Origin: Moesziomyces globuligerus | Lineage: Eukaryota; Basidiomycota; Ustilaginomycetes; Ustilaginales; Ustilaginaceae | Assembly (NCBI GenBank): GCA_030849465.1 | Contig: JARVLF010000002.1 | Span: 372,001 to 436,000, forward strand | Length of the DNA stretch: 64,000 nt | Reading direction: 5' to 3' | In this document: positions 37,211 to 47,518 of the stretch, one piece after another | Numbering within the stretch: the stretch's first letter is position 1 | Layout of the letters: each line of letters opens with the position of its first letter | Position numbers and translations under genes: made by a program | Notes under the pieces: generated by a model | Seen by the model: only the letters and a program-made list of their open reading frames with translations | Databases searched by the model: none | What the model was told of the DNA's origin: nothing

Positions 37211-38161
37211 CGATCCCGGATCCCGTTAGGTGCTTCTGATGGTGGTCGTTCGTCCCAGTGGTTGTGGACGAGCAAAGGAAGCGTGACACGCACGGCAGAG
37301 GATGACAAGCATGCCGGATGAAACAATGTTCCGGAAGAAGCCACGTCGTCGGCGGGCCCAACACCGTTGGCGAGATGAAATGGACCCACCATATGAATCT
37401 ACACTGCAGCTCGTAGCAAACTCGCCCACCGACGCGCGCATGCATGTCGCCGTCCGCGGCTGTAGACACGGTGGAGCCCAAGATGCACGCGGTCCATGCA
37501 TCCGAGTGCATGTGAGGTGCACGTCGCGCGGGCAAGGTGGTGATGATCTTGCTCTGTGCCGCCGCCGGCGATAGCTGGTCATCAAGGAACATTACTCCTC
37601 AGCTCGGCATCAGGGAGCTTCACACTTTATGAAACCAACGGACAAGTAGAGACGGTGGCACGGACGAGAGCATAGCGTAACGACCGGTGTATTAGAGGAA
37701 GCGAGCATGATGAAGGGACCTCCTCGACTGGAGACCACCGCTTGCGAAGTGGGTTACAGGAGGCGGAAAGCCCGATCGAGCATAAGACACGGAGCACGGA
37801 GAGAAGCTAGGAAACTGGCGAATCGGGGGGGGGAGGGAGGAGGGGAAGCTAGGTTGTTGGACCGTGAGGAGGAATGCTGCATCGCACACAGTCCCACGGT
37901 GTCCACCAAGACTGTGTACGGGGGAGGGAAGTGATTGTTCGAGAGTGCTGCTGCTGCTAGTGTGGGAGAGAGGAGAGAGGAGACAAGACAAGTACGCGGA
38001 AGAGGGGTGGAAGTGGACGTGGAACCATGACATGGGGCCACCGAACAAAAGGGCCGAAAGGAGCGTGAGGGCAGGACATCCTGTGTCACCGCCAGAATGA
38101 GAACCAATGCTATCGAAGGGAGGCTGTCTAAATACGGATGAACTCGGAGCCGAATCAGGGT
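37211..38161. other. Intergenic region, DUF6533-type gene / Hum3-like gene
   Basis: 951 bp containing the promoter of the DUF6533-type gene at its left and the 3' UTR of the Hum3-like gene at its right. A g-rich run (gggggggagggagg) is at about 37,827. No gene or RNA recognised. Confidence 0.5.
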
Positions 38162-40480
38162 TTAGTTGATTGGGATCGAAGTGCAGCCGATGTTGACGAG
38201 GCCGTCCTGGGTGACGTTGGTGCAGCAGACTGGGGTGGCCTTGCAGATGCTCTGAGCCGCGATACCTCCGAGGAGGGGGATCTGCTGGCAGTTGAGACCG
38301 ATGTCGCCGGTGATGCTGTTGAAGCCGAGCAGACCGGCGAGCGTCTTCTTCTTGCCCTCGTCCTTGACGACCTGGGTGCAGCACTGTGCCTCGCCGACCG
38401 AGCACTGGCCGTTGTTGTTGTGCTCAGAGTCTCCGCGCGGGCGGGGACGCTGACCACGGCCATCGACGGATCGACGAGCAGCCATGGCCGCATCCTCCTC
38501 GGCAGCCCATCGCCTAGCCAGACTCGAGAGCAGATCCTTGTTGCCAACGGGAACAGAGATGCCGCTCATGGCCGAGCTGAGCAGAGCCGTGGGGTCCGAC
38601 GAGGCGTCGCGCTTGTCGGTCAGGTGTTCGGCGGTGCCCGTCATGGCATCCACGTGGTGCGTCGCATCGCCCGTGTTGGTCGCGTCGACCGCCTTCTGGA
38701 GAGCCTCGACCGCGTAGCTGAGCGTCTTGTACTGCTCTACATCCATCGCTCGGCGGGCGTGCGCGCTGTTGATCACATCGGAGAGGGCGGAAAGGGTGGC
38801 TTGAGCAGGTGCAATTTGGTTGACGTTCTCGGTCTTTTGGGTCTCACCTCGCTTGGTCTTCTGACCGCTGACCACCTGCGAAAGTGCAGCTGCGACCGCC
38901 TGAACGGGCACCACCTGGTTGTCGTTGGTCACCGATCCGTCGCGCTTGCTGGTCGTCTGGCCGTTGGCCACCTGCGAGAGCGCAGCGAGCGTGGCCTGGA
39001 TGGGAACCACCTGGTTGTCGTTGTCCACAACCGAGCGAGCCGCCTTCTGCGAGTTGAGCACGCTCGAGAGAGCCGCAAGAGTAGCCTGGATAGGGATCAC
39101 CTGGTTGGTGTTGTCGACCACATTGTCGCGCTTGGCGCCGGCCGTCTGGAGGTTGCCCACCTGCGAGAGGGCAGCAAGCGTGGCCTGGATGGGGAGCACC
39201 TGGTTGGTGTTGTCGACCTCGTACGAGGGGGCCTTGCGGGCGACCTTCTGGATGTTCTCAACCTGCGAGAGGAGAGCGGCGGTGGCCTGGATGGGGAGCA
39301 CCTGGTTGGTGTTGTCGACCTCGTACGAGGGGGCCTTGCGGGCGACCTTCTGGATGTTCTCAACCTGCGAGAGGAGAGCAGCGGTGGCCTGGATGGGCAG
39401 AACCTGGTTGGAGTTCTTGACGTCGCCGCCGCGCTTCTCACCAGCCGACTGGACGTTGCCGACCTGCGAGAGGGCAGCAAGGGTGGCCTGAATAGGAAGG
39501 ACCTGGTTGGTGTTCTCGACGTCACCGCTGCGCTTAGCACCAGCGGACTGGAGGTTGGCGACCTCGGAGAGGAGGGCGGCGGTGGCCTGGATGGGGAGGA
39601 CCTGGTTGGTGTTCTCGACGACGTCACCGAACTCGCTGCGCTTGGCGCCGGCCGACTGGAGGTTGGCGACCTGCGAGAGGAGGGCAGCGGTGAGCTGGAT
39701 GGGGAGAACCTGGTTGGTGTTCTCGACGACGTCACCGACCTCGTTGCGCTTCTGGGTAGCCTGGCCGTTGGCAACAGCGGCGAGGGCAGCGATGGTGGCC
39801 TCGATGGGGACGAACTGGGCGTCGTTGTCCACGTCGACCGAGCGCTCGGCCTTCTGGATGTTGGCGACCTCCGAGAGGGCGGCAATGGTGGCCTGGATGG
39901 GGAGGACCTGGTTGGTGTTCTTGACGACGTTGTTGCCCTCGTGGCGCTTGCCGACGGTCTGCTTGTTGATCACCTGCGAGAGAAGAGCAGCAGTGGCCTG
40001 GATGGGCAGAACCTGGCTGGAGTTCTTGACCGAGGTGCTACGGCGGGAAGCCTGGCCGTTAGCGATCGACGAGAGGGCAGCGAGGGTAGCCTCGATGGGG
40101 ACGATCTGGTTGTCGTTCTTGACCACGTTGTCGCGCTTGGCGGCCTTCTGCTCGTTGAGCACGGTCGAGAGAGCGGCGATGGTGCCCTGGATGGGGACGA
40201 ACTGGGCCGAGTTGTCGACCTTGACCGAGCGCTCAGCCTTCTGGCTGTTGAGCACGGACGAGAGCGCGGCGATAGTGCCCTGGATAGGGACGAACTGGGC
40301 CGAGTTGTCGACCTTGACGGAGCGCTCGGCCAGCTGGCCGTTGCCGACCTGCGAGAGGATGGCGCCAGTCAGCTCGACGGGGACGACCTGGTTGGTGTTG
40401 TCGACGACCTGGCCGGCGAGGACGGGGCCAGAGAAGGCGGAGACGGCCGCAACGGCAGCGAGGAACTGGAGGTACTTCAT
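38162..40480 (-). CDS. HUM3: Hum3-like secreted repellent/hydrophobin precursor
   Basis: 772-residue precursor. Residues 1-22 are a signal peptide (MKYLQFLAAVAAVSAF...). Seventeen imperfect repeats of about 30-36 residues follow, with the core N-x2-Q-(V/F)-x-P-(I/V)-x2-T-x-A-x-L-S-x-V-x-N-x-Q. Most end in KR, RR, ER or RK, so Kex2-type cleavage would release short amphipathic peptides, as known for U. maydis Rep1. After a ~100-residue linker the last 85 residues form a class I-type hydrophobin domain with eight cysteines: C-x6-CC-x29-C-x14-C-x5-CC-x12-C. This repeat-plus-hydrophobin layout is that of U. maydis Hum3, implicated with Rsp1 in pathogenic development. Expected roles are cell-wall coating, aerial hyphae and surface attachment. 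No intron. Two adjacent repeats are almost identical at DNA level. Confidence 0.92.
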   Translation of the reverse strand: MKYLQFLAAVAAVSAFSGPVLAGQVVDNTNQVVPVELTGAILSQVGNGQLAERSVKVDNSAQFVPIQGTIAALSSVLNSQKAERSVKVDNSAQFVPIQGTIAALSTVLNEQKAAKRDNVVKNDNQIVPIEATLAALSSIANGQASRRSTSVKNSSQVLPIQATAALLSQVINKQTVGKRHEGNNVVKNTNQVLPIQATIAALSEVANIQKAERSVDVDNDAQFVPIEATIAALAAVANGQATQKRNEVGDVVENTNQVLPIQLTAALLSQVANLQSAGAKRSEFGDVVENTNQVLPIQATAALLSEVANLQSAGAKRSGDVENTNQVLPIQATLAALSQVGNVQSAGEKRGGDVKNSNQVLPIQATAALLSQVENIQKVARKAPSYEVDNTNQVLPIQATAALLSQVENIQKVARKAPSYEVDNTNQVLPIQATLAALSQVGNLQTAGAKRDNVVDNTNQVIPIQATLAALSSVLNSQKAARSVVDNDNQVVPIQATLAALSQVANGQTTSKRDGSVTNDNQVVPVQAVAAALSQVVSGQKTKRGETQKTENVNQIAPAQATLSALSDVINSAHARRAMDVEQYKTLSYAVEALQKAVDATNTGDATHHVDAMTGTAEHLTDKRDASSDPTALLSSAMSGISVPVGNKDLLSSLARRWAAEEDAAMAARRSVDGRGQRPRPRGDSEHNNNGQCSVGEAQCCTQVVKDEGKKKTLAGLLGFNSITGDIGLNCQQIPLLGGIAAQSICKATPVCCTNVTQDGLVNIGCTSIPIN
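39181..39384 (-). repeat. 102-bp perfect tandem duplication inside the Hum3-like gene
   Basis: Two adjacent 102-bp units (39,181-39,282 and 39,283-39,384) differ at a single base. Each encodes one 34-residue repeat beginning APSYEVDNTNQV. Other repeats in the gene differ far more. Confidence 0.9.
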
Positions 40481-40690
40481 TGTTGTAGGTACGAGGTGGT
40501 GGTGTCAAACGAGTTGAATGAGGTTGTCAAAGAGAGTGTGGAAGAGTGTTGGGTAGCCGAAAGGCGAAGATGTATGTTTTCGTGGACGGGAAAGGAGGGG
40601 AGGGGGGAGCAGCAGCAGGAACAGAGCACGGGAGGGATAGGGAAACTAGCTTGGGGAGAGGATTGGGAGGATGGATGCCAAGAGGTACGT

Positions 40691-40696
40691 TATATA
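40691..40696 (-). promoter_or_regulatory. Probable TATA box of the Hum3-like gene
   Basis: tatata (tatataa context on the minus strand) about 210 bp upstream of the ATG at 40480. Hydrophobin-type genes are usually strongly regulated, and a clear TATA box fits. Confidence 0.5.
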
Positions 40697-41072
40697 CCCT
40701 CTACGCAAAGGTCTCAGACGCGAGGGGTAGGATCGAGAGGGAATGCGCCCAGACTGTGGACAGAGTGCGGACTCGCGCTGTTTGCGCTGTACAGTACAGG
40801 AGATCGGCAGCAGAGTAGTAGCGAGGATGAATCAAAACATGGCAGGCAGTGCGCAGGATCGGAACGGCAGAAAGGGGGCGGTAGAGCTTGTTTTGGTTAC
40901 GAGACAGGGAGAGGGTAGGAATGGGGACTAGGGCAGAGGGGAAGACGAGCGAGGCAAGAGAGTTTGAGGCGCACGCCGGATTCGCATCGTAGCCGACGTT
41001 GAGTGAGGTTTCTCTCAGGCATGTTTGTGGTGGGAGGGGAGAGGATTGCGAAGGAGTTTGGGGGAGGCGGAA

Positions 41073-41089
41073 GGGGGGGGGGGGGGGGG
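41073..41089 (+). repeat. Poly-G run (17 bases)
   Basis: Uninterrupted run of 17 G in the intergenic region upstream of the Hum3-like gene. Length is prone to sequencing error. Confidence 0.9.
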
Positions 41090-42208
41090 AGGCGGATGAA
41101 GGAGCTGTGGAGTGCGTGTTGCTGGGACGTGCAGAGGATTCCAGAGGAGCAGGCGGGTGCATTGAGCGGCGAGTGCATGCTTGAGAAGGCTCTGTGGACG
41201 CAGGTGAAAGGCCGTCCGCCGAGTGATCCATTGGGGTACGTCTGGCGAGCTCTGCGCACCGCTGCGCCGTCCGAACTGAGAGTTTGCATGCTGCATCCGT
41301 TTCCCGTGCTATTCCTGTCGCATGCTGAGACGCCATTGTTCATGGTTTGTTGGCCTGCAACGCCATGACGAGGCGCGTGATCATGCGATCCTCAGCCATC
41401 AACGCCTCATTTACCCGGGCTTACATGGTCACAAACCTGCTTTCGGACAGCGGCCGAAAACAGGAACAAGCTGCCGAGTCTGTGGCCTTATTGCATCGTA
41501 CAAAGTTTGTCGAGGCGTCCCGCGGCGAGGCATAGGAGAAATGCGACGCATCGGTCTGAAGAGCTCAGGGCCGCATCTGTAAACGTCCTAACGGCATGAA
41601 CAGACAAGCGGGCATGGTGCGTCGTTGGTGTATGACGTCTTTAGCGTCTGTTCTCATCCATCCTCCGCTTGGCCAGAAGCCAGGGGCGCACGAGCTGCGA
41701 GATCTGGCCGCGCGCATCGAGGCAGATCGCAAGTTCTGGGGCGAGGCGCGCATGGCGAGGAGGAGGATCGAGAGCAGGACGGACTGGAGTGCGCGGCGGG
41801 CGCGGCGGCGGCCAGGGGTATCGGAGGAATAGAATAAGCTTCTGCCGCATTGCATGGGGTGCAGGCTGAACCGAAGCAGGGATGTGCCAGTGCGCCTTAG
41901 AGCAGAGCGTGCTATGCGCAAAGAAGAGCTGCAAAGCACCAGCGACGCACGGCGTAAGCTGCACACTGGCAAGAGGAACAACGGCGCGCTCTTGACTGGC
42001 ACGCAGAAATGGTGTCAAGTGGTGCATGCGCGAGCTTGGCGGATCAAGGATCACGATCGGCGACGTCGGCTTGGGCTTGGGCTTAGCTGAGTGCCAATAT
42101 CCACTGGCCTAAGTCGACATGTGTGGAATGGAAGCGACGGCGGGGGCATGCCAAGCTTGACAGCTGAGCGTCGAGAGCAGTACGGCGCCTAGCGGTGCAC
42201 TGCAGTGC

Positions 42209-42242
42209 AAGGCAAGGCAAGGCGAGGTAAGGCAAGGCAAGC
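42209..42242 (+). repeat. Imperfect (aaggc) pentanucleotide array
   Basis: Six to seven units of aaggc with two single-base variants (gaggt). Intergenic. Confidence 0.8.
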
Positions 42243-44024
42243 TACGGGCTGAGGCTGAGGGGCAGAGGGAATAGGAGTGTGCATGTGCAGGAATGCTTGC
42301 CCGCTGGCTGAGCTGAGAGCGAGCGAGCTCAGGCTGAGCTGGGTTGAGCTGCTCTGCTGACGTTTTTGACAGGTGCGGCTCTGCTACACGTGAGCGGTTG
42401 AGGTCGGCTTTTCGTTGCTGCTGTTGGGGGCTGGCGGGAGGAATGGAAGCCGCCTGCGGCTTGCTGCAAGTGTGGAATGCGCGTTTGGTTTGAGTTGGAT
42501 TTCGCGGCGGAAAATCAGTCGAGGCTGGTGCTGTCCCAATGGATGCTGCACGTCGAAATCCGCCGATCTGTTTCAGCTCGTGGGTCGCTTTCTACGCAGC
42601 CGAGCGCCCGCCGTTTCGCTTTTCCACTCGCTCGCGACCCTTGTCTCGAGGCCATCGTGGTCCAGCGTCGATCCTAGCTGCGCCATCGGGTGCTAAATAA
42701 TGTTGGTTCCTACTGGACCGACGGAATGCTGGCGAGCGAGCAAGAGGAGAAAACAGCCGATTTTCGGCGCCTCTTTGGGCTTGCTTTTGCCGTCCAGCCC
42801 GTGTTCGTTTTTTCTGAATCCAACCGCTGGAATGTGGAATGCAGCCCATGTCCGTCAACCTCCATCTTACAGCTTGACCCGATACACGTATGCTCAGCTC
42901 GGGCGACTTGCGATGAGCTTCGATCCATTCGCCGGTCGCATCGGGTCTAGATCTCTGCTTCGATCTGCTCTCGGTCTCTCGGTCTTCTTTGGATGCTTCT
43001 CTCGACGTGATCCGCATCTGCGCTTGGGAATGCCAAGCTGCGCCGATCGTCCAGTGGGCTCTCCGTCTTCCAAGCTGTGGTCGTGCTTCGACGGAAGCAT
43101 CCAAGCTCGTTCCGATATCCAGCTCATCGCAGCCACAAGCCACAATACTCTGCGAAACGAATTTCACGACCATCATTTTCGGCACACCAATTAATTATTT
43201 TCCTCGAATTCTGTAATTTCCCCATCTTCCTCCAAAAAGCTCGCCTTTGGCGAGTCAAGGGTGGGTCCTCTTCGCCGCCACGTTGACCCTCGCCTACAGT
43301 ATCGCTTGGTCAGACGGGTCGGTTGCAAAGCATGTGTGAGACAGCCCTCCTCCCACCGCCACGACCAGCCTGATGCGGACCTGCATCGCGTGCTTTCATC
43401 ACCACGACTCCCTCGCTAAGAGCGCATCGAGACATGGCGTCCTCCTCCTTCTCCTTCTCCTGCTCATCTACGCGAATCCGATCCGGATCCGTGCTCCTTC
43501 TTCCGCATCAAGACCACCCATCCCTGATGTGTACAACGCCATCGCGCGCTCAGCCACATACGTACACGCCCAGCCAACATTGCACACACACGAGCACGCC
43601 AGAGCCGGTATACGGAACGAGAAGATGCAGGGAAAAAAGTGGAATATGCGTACATTTAGTCGAATGGGAGGGGAATCTTTTGGGGCACAGATCGTCAGGC
43701 TCGTACCCTGGTCTCGTTTAGGGCAAAAGAAAGAGCACCCCTAGCGAGACACGCCTGAGCGATCCTCGAGTTCCTTTTGACCCGTGCGCACACCACGCTC
43801 GAGCCAGCCACTCGTCCTCGGAGCCAAAGGCGACAAAGCCGAGCGCCAGTCCGAACAGAAATGCGAGCAACGGGGGAAAGGCCAGTGAGAGAGACACAAC
43901 AGAATCGTACGATTCAAGCGAGCTCCCGACCACGACGCAGCCATGTTTCAGGTCTGGTCAGGTCGCAAGCCGCTCAGCGCCCCTCTCGTCCAGCCGTGGT
44001 CTCAGACGCCGAGAGGTGGCACGC

Positions 44025-45143
44025 TTAACGACCACCGAAGGCCTTCTGCATCGAGCGCTTGAGGCGGAGCGAGGCACGGCGGTACTCGTCGGCCGAAGCG
44101 TCCTGGACCTCGAGCAGCTCGAGAGCCTTGGTGAGCTCCTGCTCGATCTGGATCTTGGCAGGGCGCTTGAGGTTGGCAGCGGGGCTCGAGATGGTCTCCT
44201 CGACCGAGTGCACGTAGGCCTCGAGGTCGTTCTTGGCGTCGTGCTTGGCGGTGAAGTCCTTGTCGGCCTTCGAGAAGGTCTCGGCGTCCTTGATCATCTG
44301 CTCAATCTCGTTCGAGCTCAGACGGCCGACCGAGTTGGTGATGGTGATGTTGGCCTTGCGGCCGGTGATCTTCTCCTGGGCGGAAACCTTGAGGAGACCG
44401 TTGGCGTCGATCTCGAAGGTGGTCAGGAGCTCAGCCTGGCCACGGGGCTGGGGAGGGATGCCGGTGAGCTCGAACTCGCCGAGCAGGCGGTTGTCCTTGC
44501 ACTGGGTGCGCTCACCCTCGTAGACGGGGAAGGTGACCTGGGTCTGGTTGTCCTCGACGGTGGTGAAGACACGGGTCTTGTTGCACGGGATGGGGGTGTT
44601 ACGGGGCACAACGACACCGAACACGTCACCCTGCATGGCAACACCGAGCGAGAGAGGAGCAACGTCGAGCAGGAGGAGGTCGGCGGTCTTGTCGCTGGTC
44701 TGGTTGGTCAGGACGGCGGCCTGGACGGCGGCACCGTAGGCGACAGCCTCGTCGGGGTTGATCGACTTGTTGAGCTGGCGGCCACCGAAGAACTCGGAGA
44801 TGAGCGACTGGATCTTGGGGATACGGGTGGAACCACCGACGAGGACAATGTCGTCGACCTTGTCGGCGGGGATCTTGGAGTCCTTGAGCACCTTGGCGAC
44901 GGGGTCGATGGTGCCCTTGAAGGCAGCGGCGTTGATCTCCTCGAAGCGGGCACGGGTGATGTTGGCCTGGAAGTCGACACCCTGGAAGAGCGAGTCAACC
45001 TCGACGGTGGTCTGGGTGACCGACGAGAGGGTGCGCTTGGCACGCTCGCAGGCCGAACGGAGACGGCGGACAGCACGGGGGTCGTCCGAGATGTCGAGCT
45101 TGTTCTTGCGCTCGAACTCCTTCTTGAAGTGGTCAAGGAGGGC

Positions 45144-45194
<51 letters not shown>

Positions 45195-46693
45195 GGCGAA
45201 GACACCGCCGGTGATGTTGAGGAGCGAAACATCGAAGGTACCTCCACCAAGATCGTAGATGAGGACGTTCTTCTCGGTCGACGACTTGGAGTCGAGACCG
45301 TAGGCGATGGCGGCAGCGGTGGGCTCGTTGATGATACGGAGGACATCGAGACCAGCGATGGAACCTGATTGCGAAACGAGGGAAGCACGCCAGAGGAGTG
45401 GGTCAGCATGAATTGATCAGTCGGCGCAGATAAAAAACGGGGAACCGGCGACCATCCTTCTGCCCGCTGCCGCAATGGTTGCTGCTGAATCTGCGTCTGC
45501 TGATCGTGCTGCTGCTGCTGCTGCTGATGCTGCTGCTGCTGCGGCTGCCTCGACGGCGACTGTACGTTCCCATCCTTCGACCTGACTCTTGCTTGAGCAA
45601 GGCAGTGCTTTCGAATGCGCTCAGCTAGCCGTTCTTAGTAAAGTATTTTTGCTTCCGCACCGCTGGTGAGCCTCGGAATTAGCATGGAAAATTTGAATCA
45701 TCGCTGCGCAATCGGGTGGTCTGTGCGACCATTGTGGACTCGGTCGTATCCGCTTTCGAACGATGCAAAGCCGGGTCGATGGCAGCAGAAGCAGCGGCGG
45801 TGGCAGCAGCAAGCGGCGATAGCAGCAGAAGAAACAGAAGCAAGCGGGGTGGGCGGTGAGATGGTCGGTGGTGGTGATGTGCAACTTACCAGCATCCTTG
45901 GTGGCGAGACGCTGCGAGTCGTTGAAGTAGGCGGGGACGGTGATGACAGCCTTCTTGACCTCCTTTCCGATCTTGGCCTCGGCGATCTCCTTCATCTTGG
46001 TGAGGACCATGGAGGAGATCTCCTGGGGGGAGAATTGCTTGGTCTCGCCGAGGTAGTTGACCTCAATGAAGGGGGAGCCGTCCTTGTCGATGACGGTGAA
46101 GGGCCAGTGCTGCATGTCCTTCTTGACGTCGGGGTCGTCGTATCGGCGGCCGATGAGACGCTTGGCGTCGAAGACGGTCTGGCGCGGGTTCATGGCGGCC
46201 TGGTTCTTGGCGGCATCGCCGATGAGACGCTCGCTCTCGGTGAAAGCGACGTACGAGGGGGTGGTGCGGTTACCCTGGTCGTTGGCGATGATCTCAACGC
46301 GCTCGTTGACCCACCAACCGACACACGAGTAGGTGGTACCAAGGTCTGTTGGGAAGACGATGCGACAATGCAAGCGGATGTCAGTCTGCTGCTGCTTTGC
46401 GACTCTGGGGATTGCGTTCGTCTGCATCACTCGGCGCTGGTCCAGCAAGGCAGTCGAATACCGAAAGCAAGCTCGGCAAGCTCCGAATCACGCATCGGAC
46501 TCGATGTTGCGGTCGAGCGGTGCGTGGAAGGTGGCGTGCAAGTGCGGCCAAGCGATGCGTGCAAGGTCGAAAAGAGCTCCTGCTGGAGGTAGTGCCGAGG
46601 CGATGCGAAGCACTGTGCGAGATACGTACCGATACCGATGGCGCCCTGGTAGACGGTCTCGTCGACGGGGGTAGCGGGGACTTCGCTGGACAT
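44025..46693 (-). CDS. SSB1: Ribosome-associated Hsp70 chaperone SSB
   Basis: 619-residue cytosolic Hsp70 of the fungal Ssb class, which binds nascent chains at the ribosome with the RAC co-chaperone. Three exons: 46630-46693, 45890-46345 and 44025-45364. Introns are 284 and 525 bp (donors gtacgt and gtaagt; acceptors acag and tcag). Phases join as [17 protein letters not shown] and [21 protein letters not shown]. Hsp70 signatures DLGTTYS, the second ([12 protein letters not shown]) and the third ([12 protein letters not shown]) are present. The substrate domain and helical lid end in [10 protein letters not shown] without an EEVD tail, which marks Ssb rather than Ssa. Overall length matches yeast Ssb (613). 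Both introns are large for this window, and intron 2 carries CAG/CTG-rich tracts. It is divergent from uS2m. Confidence 0.95.
45481..45549 (+). repeat. GCT/CAG-rich trinucleotide tract in SSB intron 2
   Basis: Impure gct repeat with two pure runs of five to six units, inside intron 2 of SSB. In the transcript (minus strand) it reads cag-rich. Confidence 0.85.
45782..45832 (+). repeat. CAG/CTG-rich trinucleotide tract in SSB intron 2
   Basis: Impure cag/gca repeat (gcagcagaagcagcggcggt and on) in intron 2 of SSB, near its 5' end in transcript sense, where it reads ctg-rich. Complementary in kind to the tract at 45,481-45,549. Confidence 0.8.
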
Positions 46694-47518
46694 GATGACG
46701 AAGTGTTTTGTGATGGGGAGGGGGGATGGGGTGATGGAGTAGAGGAAAGGGAAGGATCACGACCAGACTCTCTTGAGCCGCAGCCCCTCGCGGGCCCCTG
46801 CTGGATCGCCCAACTCGCTCGCTCTTGGCTCTGCAACGGGCGAGCCAGGCCAGCACTCTCTGCCAACACTGGCGTGGCCCACGCTTCTAAAAAATTGGCC
46901 AAAGCAGGGCTTGACCTTGAGCCTCTCTCTGGCGGCGCTGCGCGAGTGGCGCGGGTGCAGTGCAGCTTTGCGAACGAACTGTCGAGGCAGGCAGGATTTT
47001 TTTCTTTCTGCTCTTGGATTCTTCTTGTTGGCGGCTTTGCAGCGCCAGGGTCACAGGGCCAAGCCAGGCAGGCGGCGCGAGAGCAGGCTGCCGCATCGTG
47101 GCCTGGAAGAAAAATTTTGGAAGAAACGTCGCACGAATACAAAATCACCCACCCAGAGCGCTTTCGACTTTGTAATCCACGCTATTCGCTTTTGTTAGCA
47201 ATCGAGTGGCTGCGGCACTGGCTGGTCGCGTTGGCAACGCTGCTTTGGCGAGCGGTTCTTCTCGTGCGACAGACTCGGACGGTCTGGAGAGCTCGGATCG
47301 TGCCGGTTCCGAGATCGGCGAGAAAGCGAAGAAAGTGGACGGCGAAAAGTCAGCATCAACTCCTTCTCGCCTGTCACTGGCTTGATCACTCCACTCCGCC
47401 TCGCCTTTCGACGAGCAATCTCGAGCTATCCAGCACCGCCTCGACCGTCTTGCTCGGGCTCGTTTCGAACACCACCCGACCGGCATTTGCGCATCACCAG
47501 TCCCAACGAGTGACCAGC
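46694..47518. other. Divergent intergenic region, SSB / uS2m
   Basis: 825 bp between divergent starts of a ribosome-linked chaperone and a mitochondrial ribosomal protein. It contains a T-rich run (attttttttctttct, about 46,996-47,010). The uS2m reading frame stays open far upstream by chance but has no supporting content. No RNA gene seen. Confidence 0.5.

Larger units (their letters stand above)
40481..44024. other. 3.5-kb interval without a recognised gene
   Basis: Separates the Hum3-like start from the SSB stop. The left ~250 bp is the Hum3-like promoter with a TATA box. Elsewhere I see a 17-base G run (41,073-41,089), an aaggc pentanucleotide array (42,209-42,242) and gctgag-rich sequence (about 42,300-42,360). 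An ATG ORF at 43,373-43,744 with a Leu run is not convincing. The long gap upstream of a developmentally regulated surface protein could carry distant control elements; this is inference. Confidence 0.5.

Noticed and set aside
38138..40918. 926-residue open frame opposite the Hum3-like gene
   Set aside because: Its repeats mirror the coding repeats of the real gene on the other strand, and it lacks a plausible start or signal.
43373..43744. 123-residue ATG ORF with a run of Leu resembling a signal sequence
   Set aside because: The Leu run comes from a ctc/ctt repeat, the rest shows no family feature, and it lies at the 3' side of SSB where a UTR is expected. A small secreted protein cannot be excluded.
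46349..47518. Upstream in-frame extension of uS2m across SSB intron 1 and exon 1
   Set aside because: Open by chance. It overlaps the SSB gene on the other strand, and the S2 protein is complete from the ATG at 47519.
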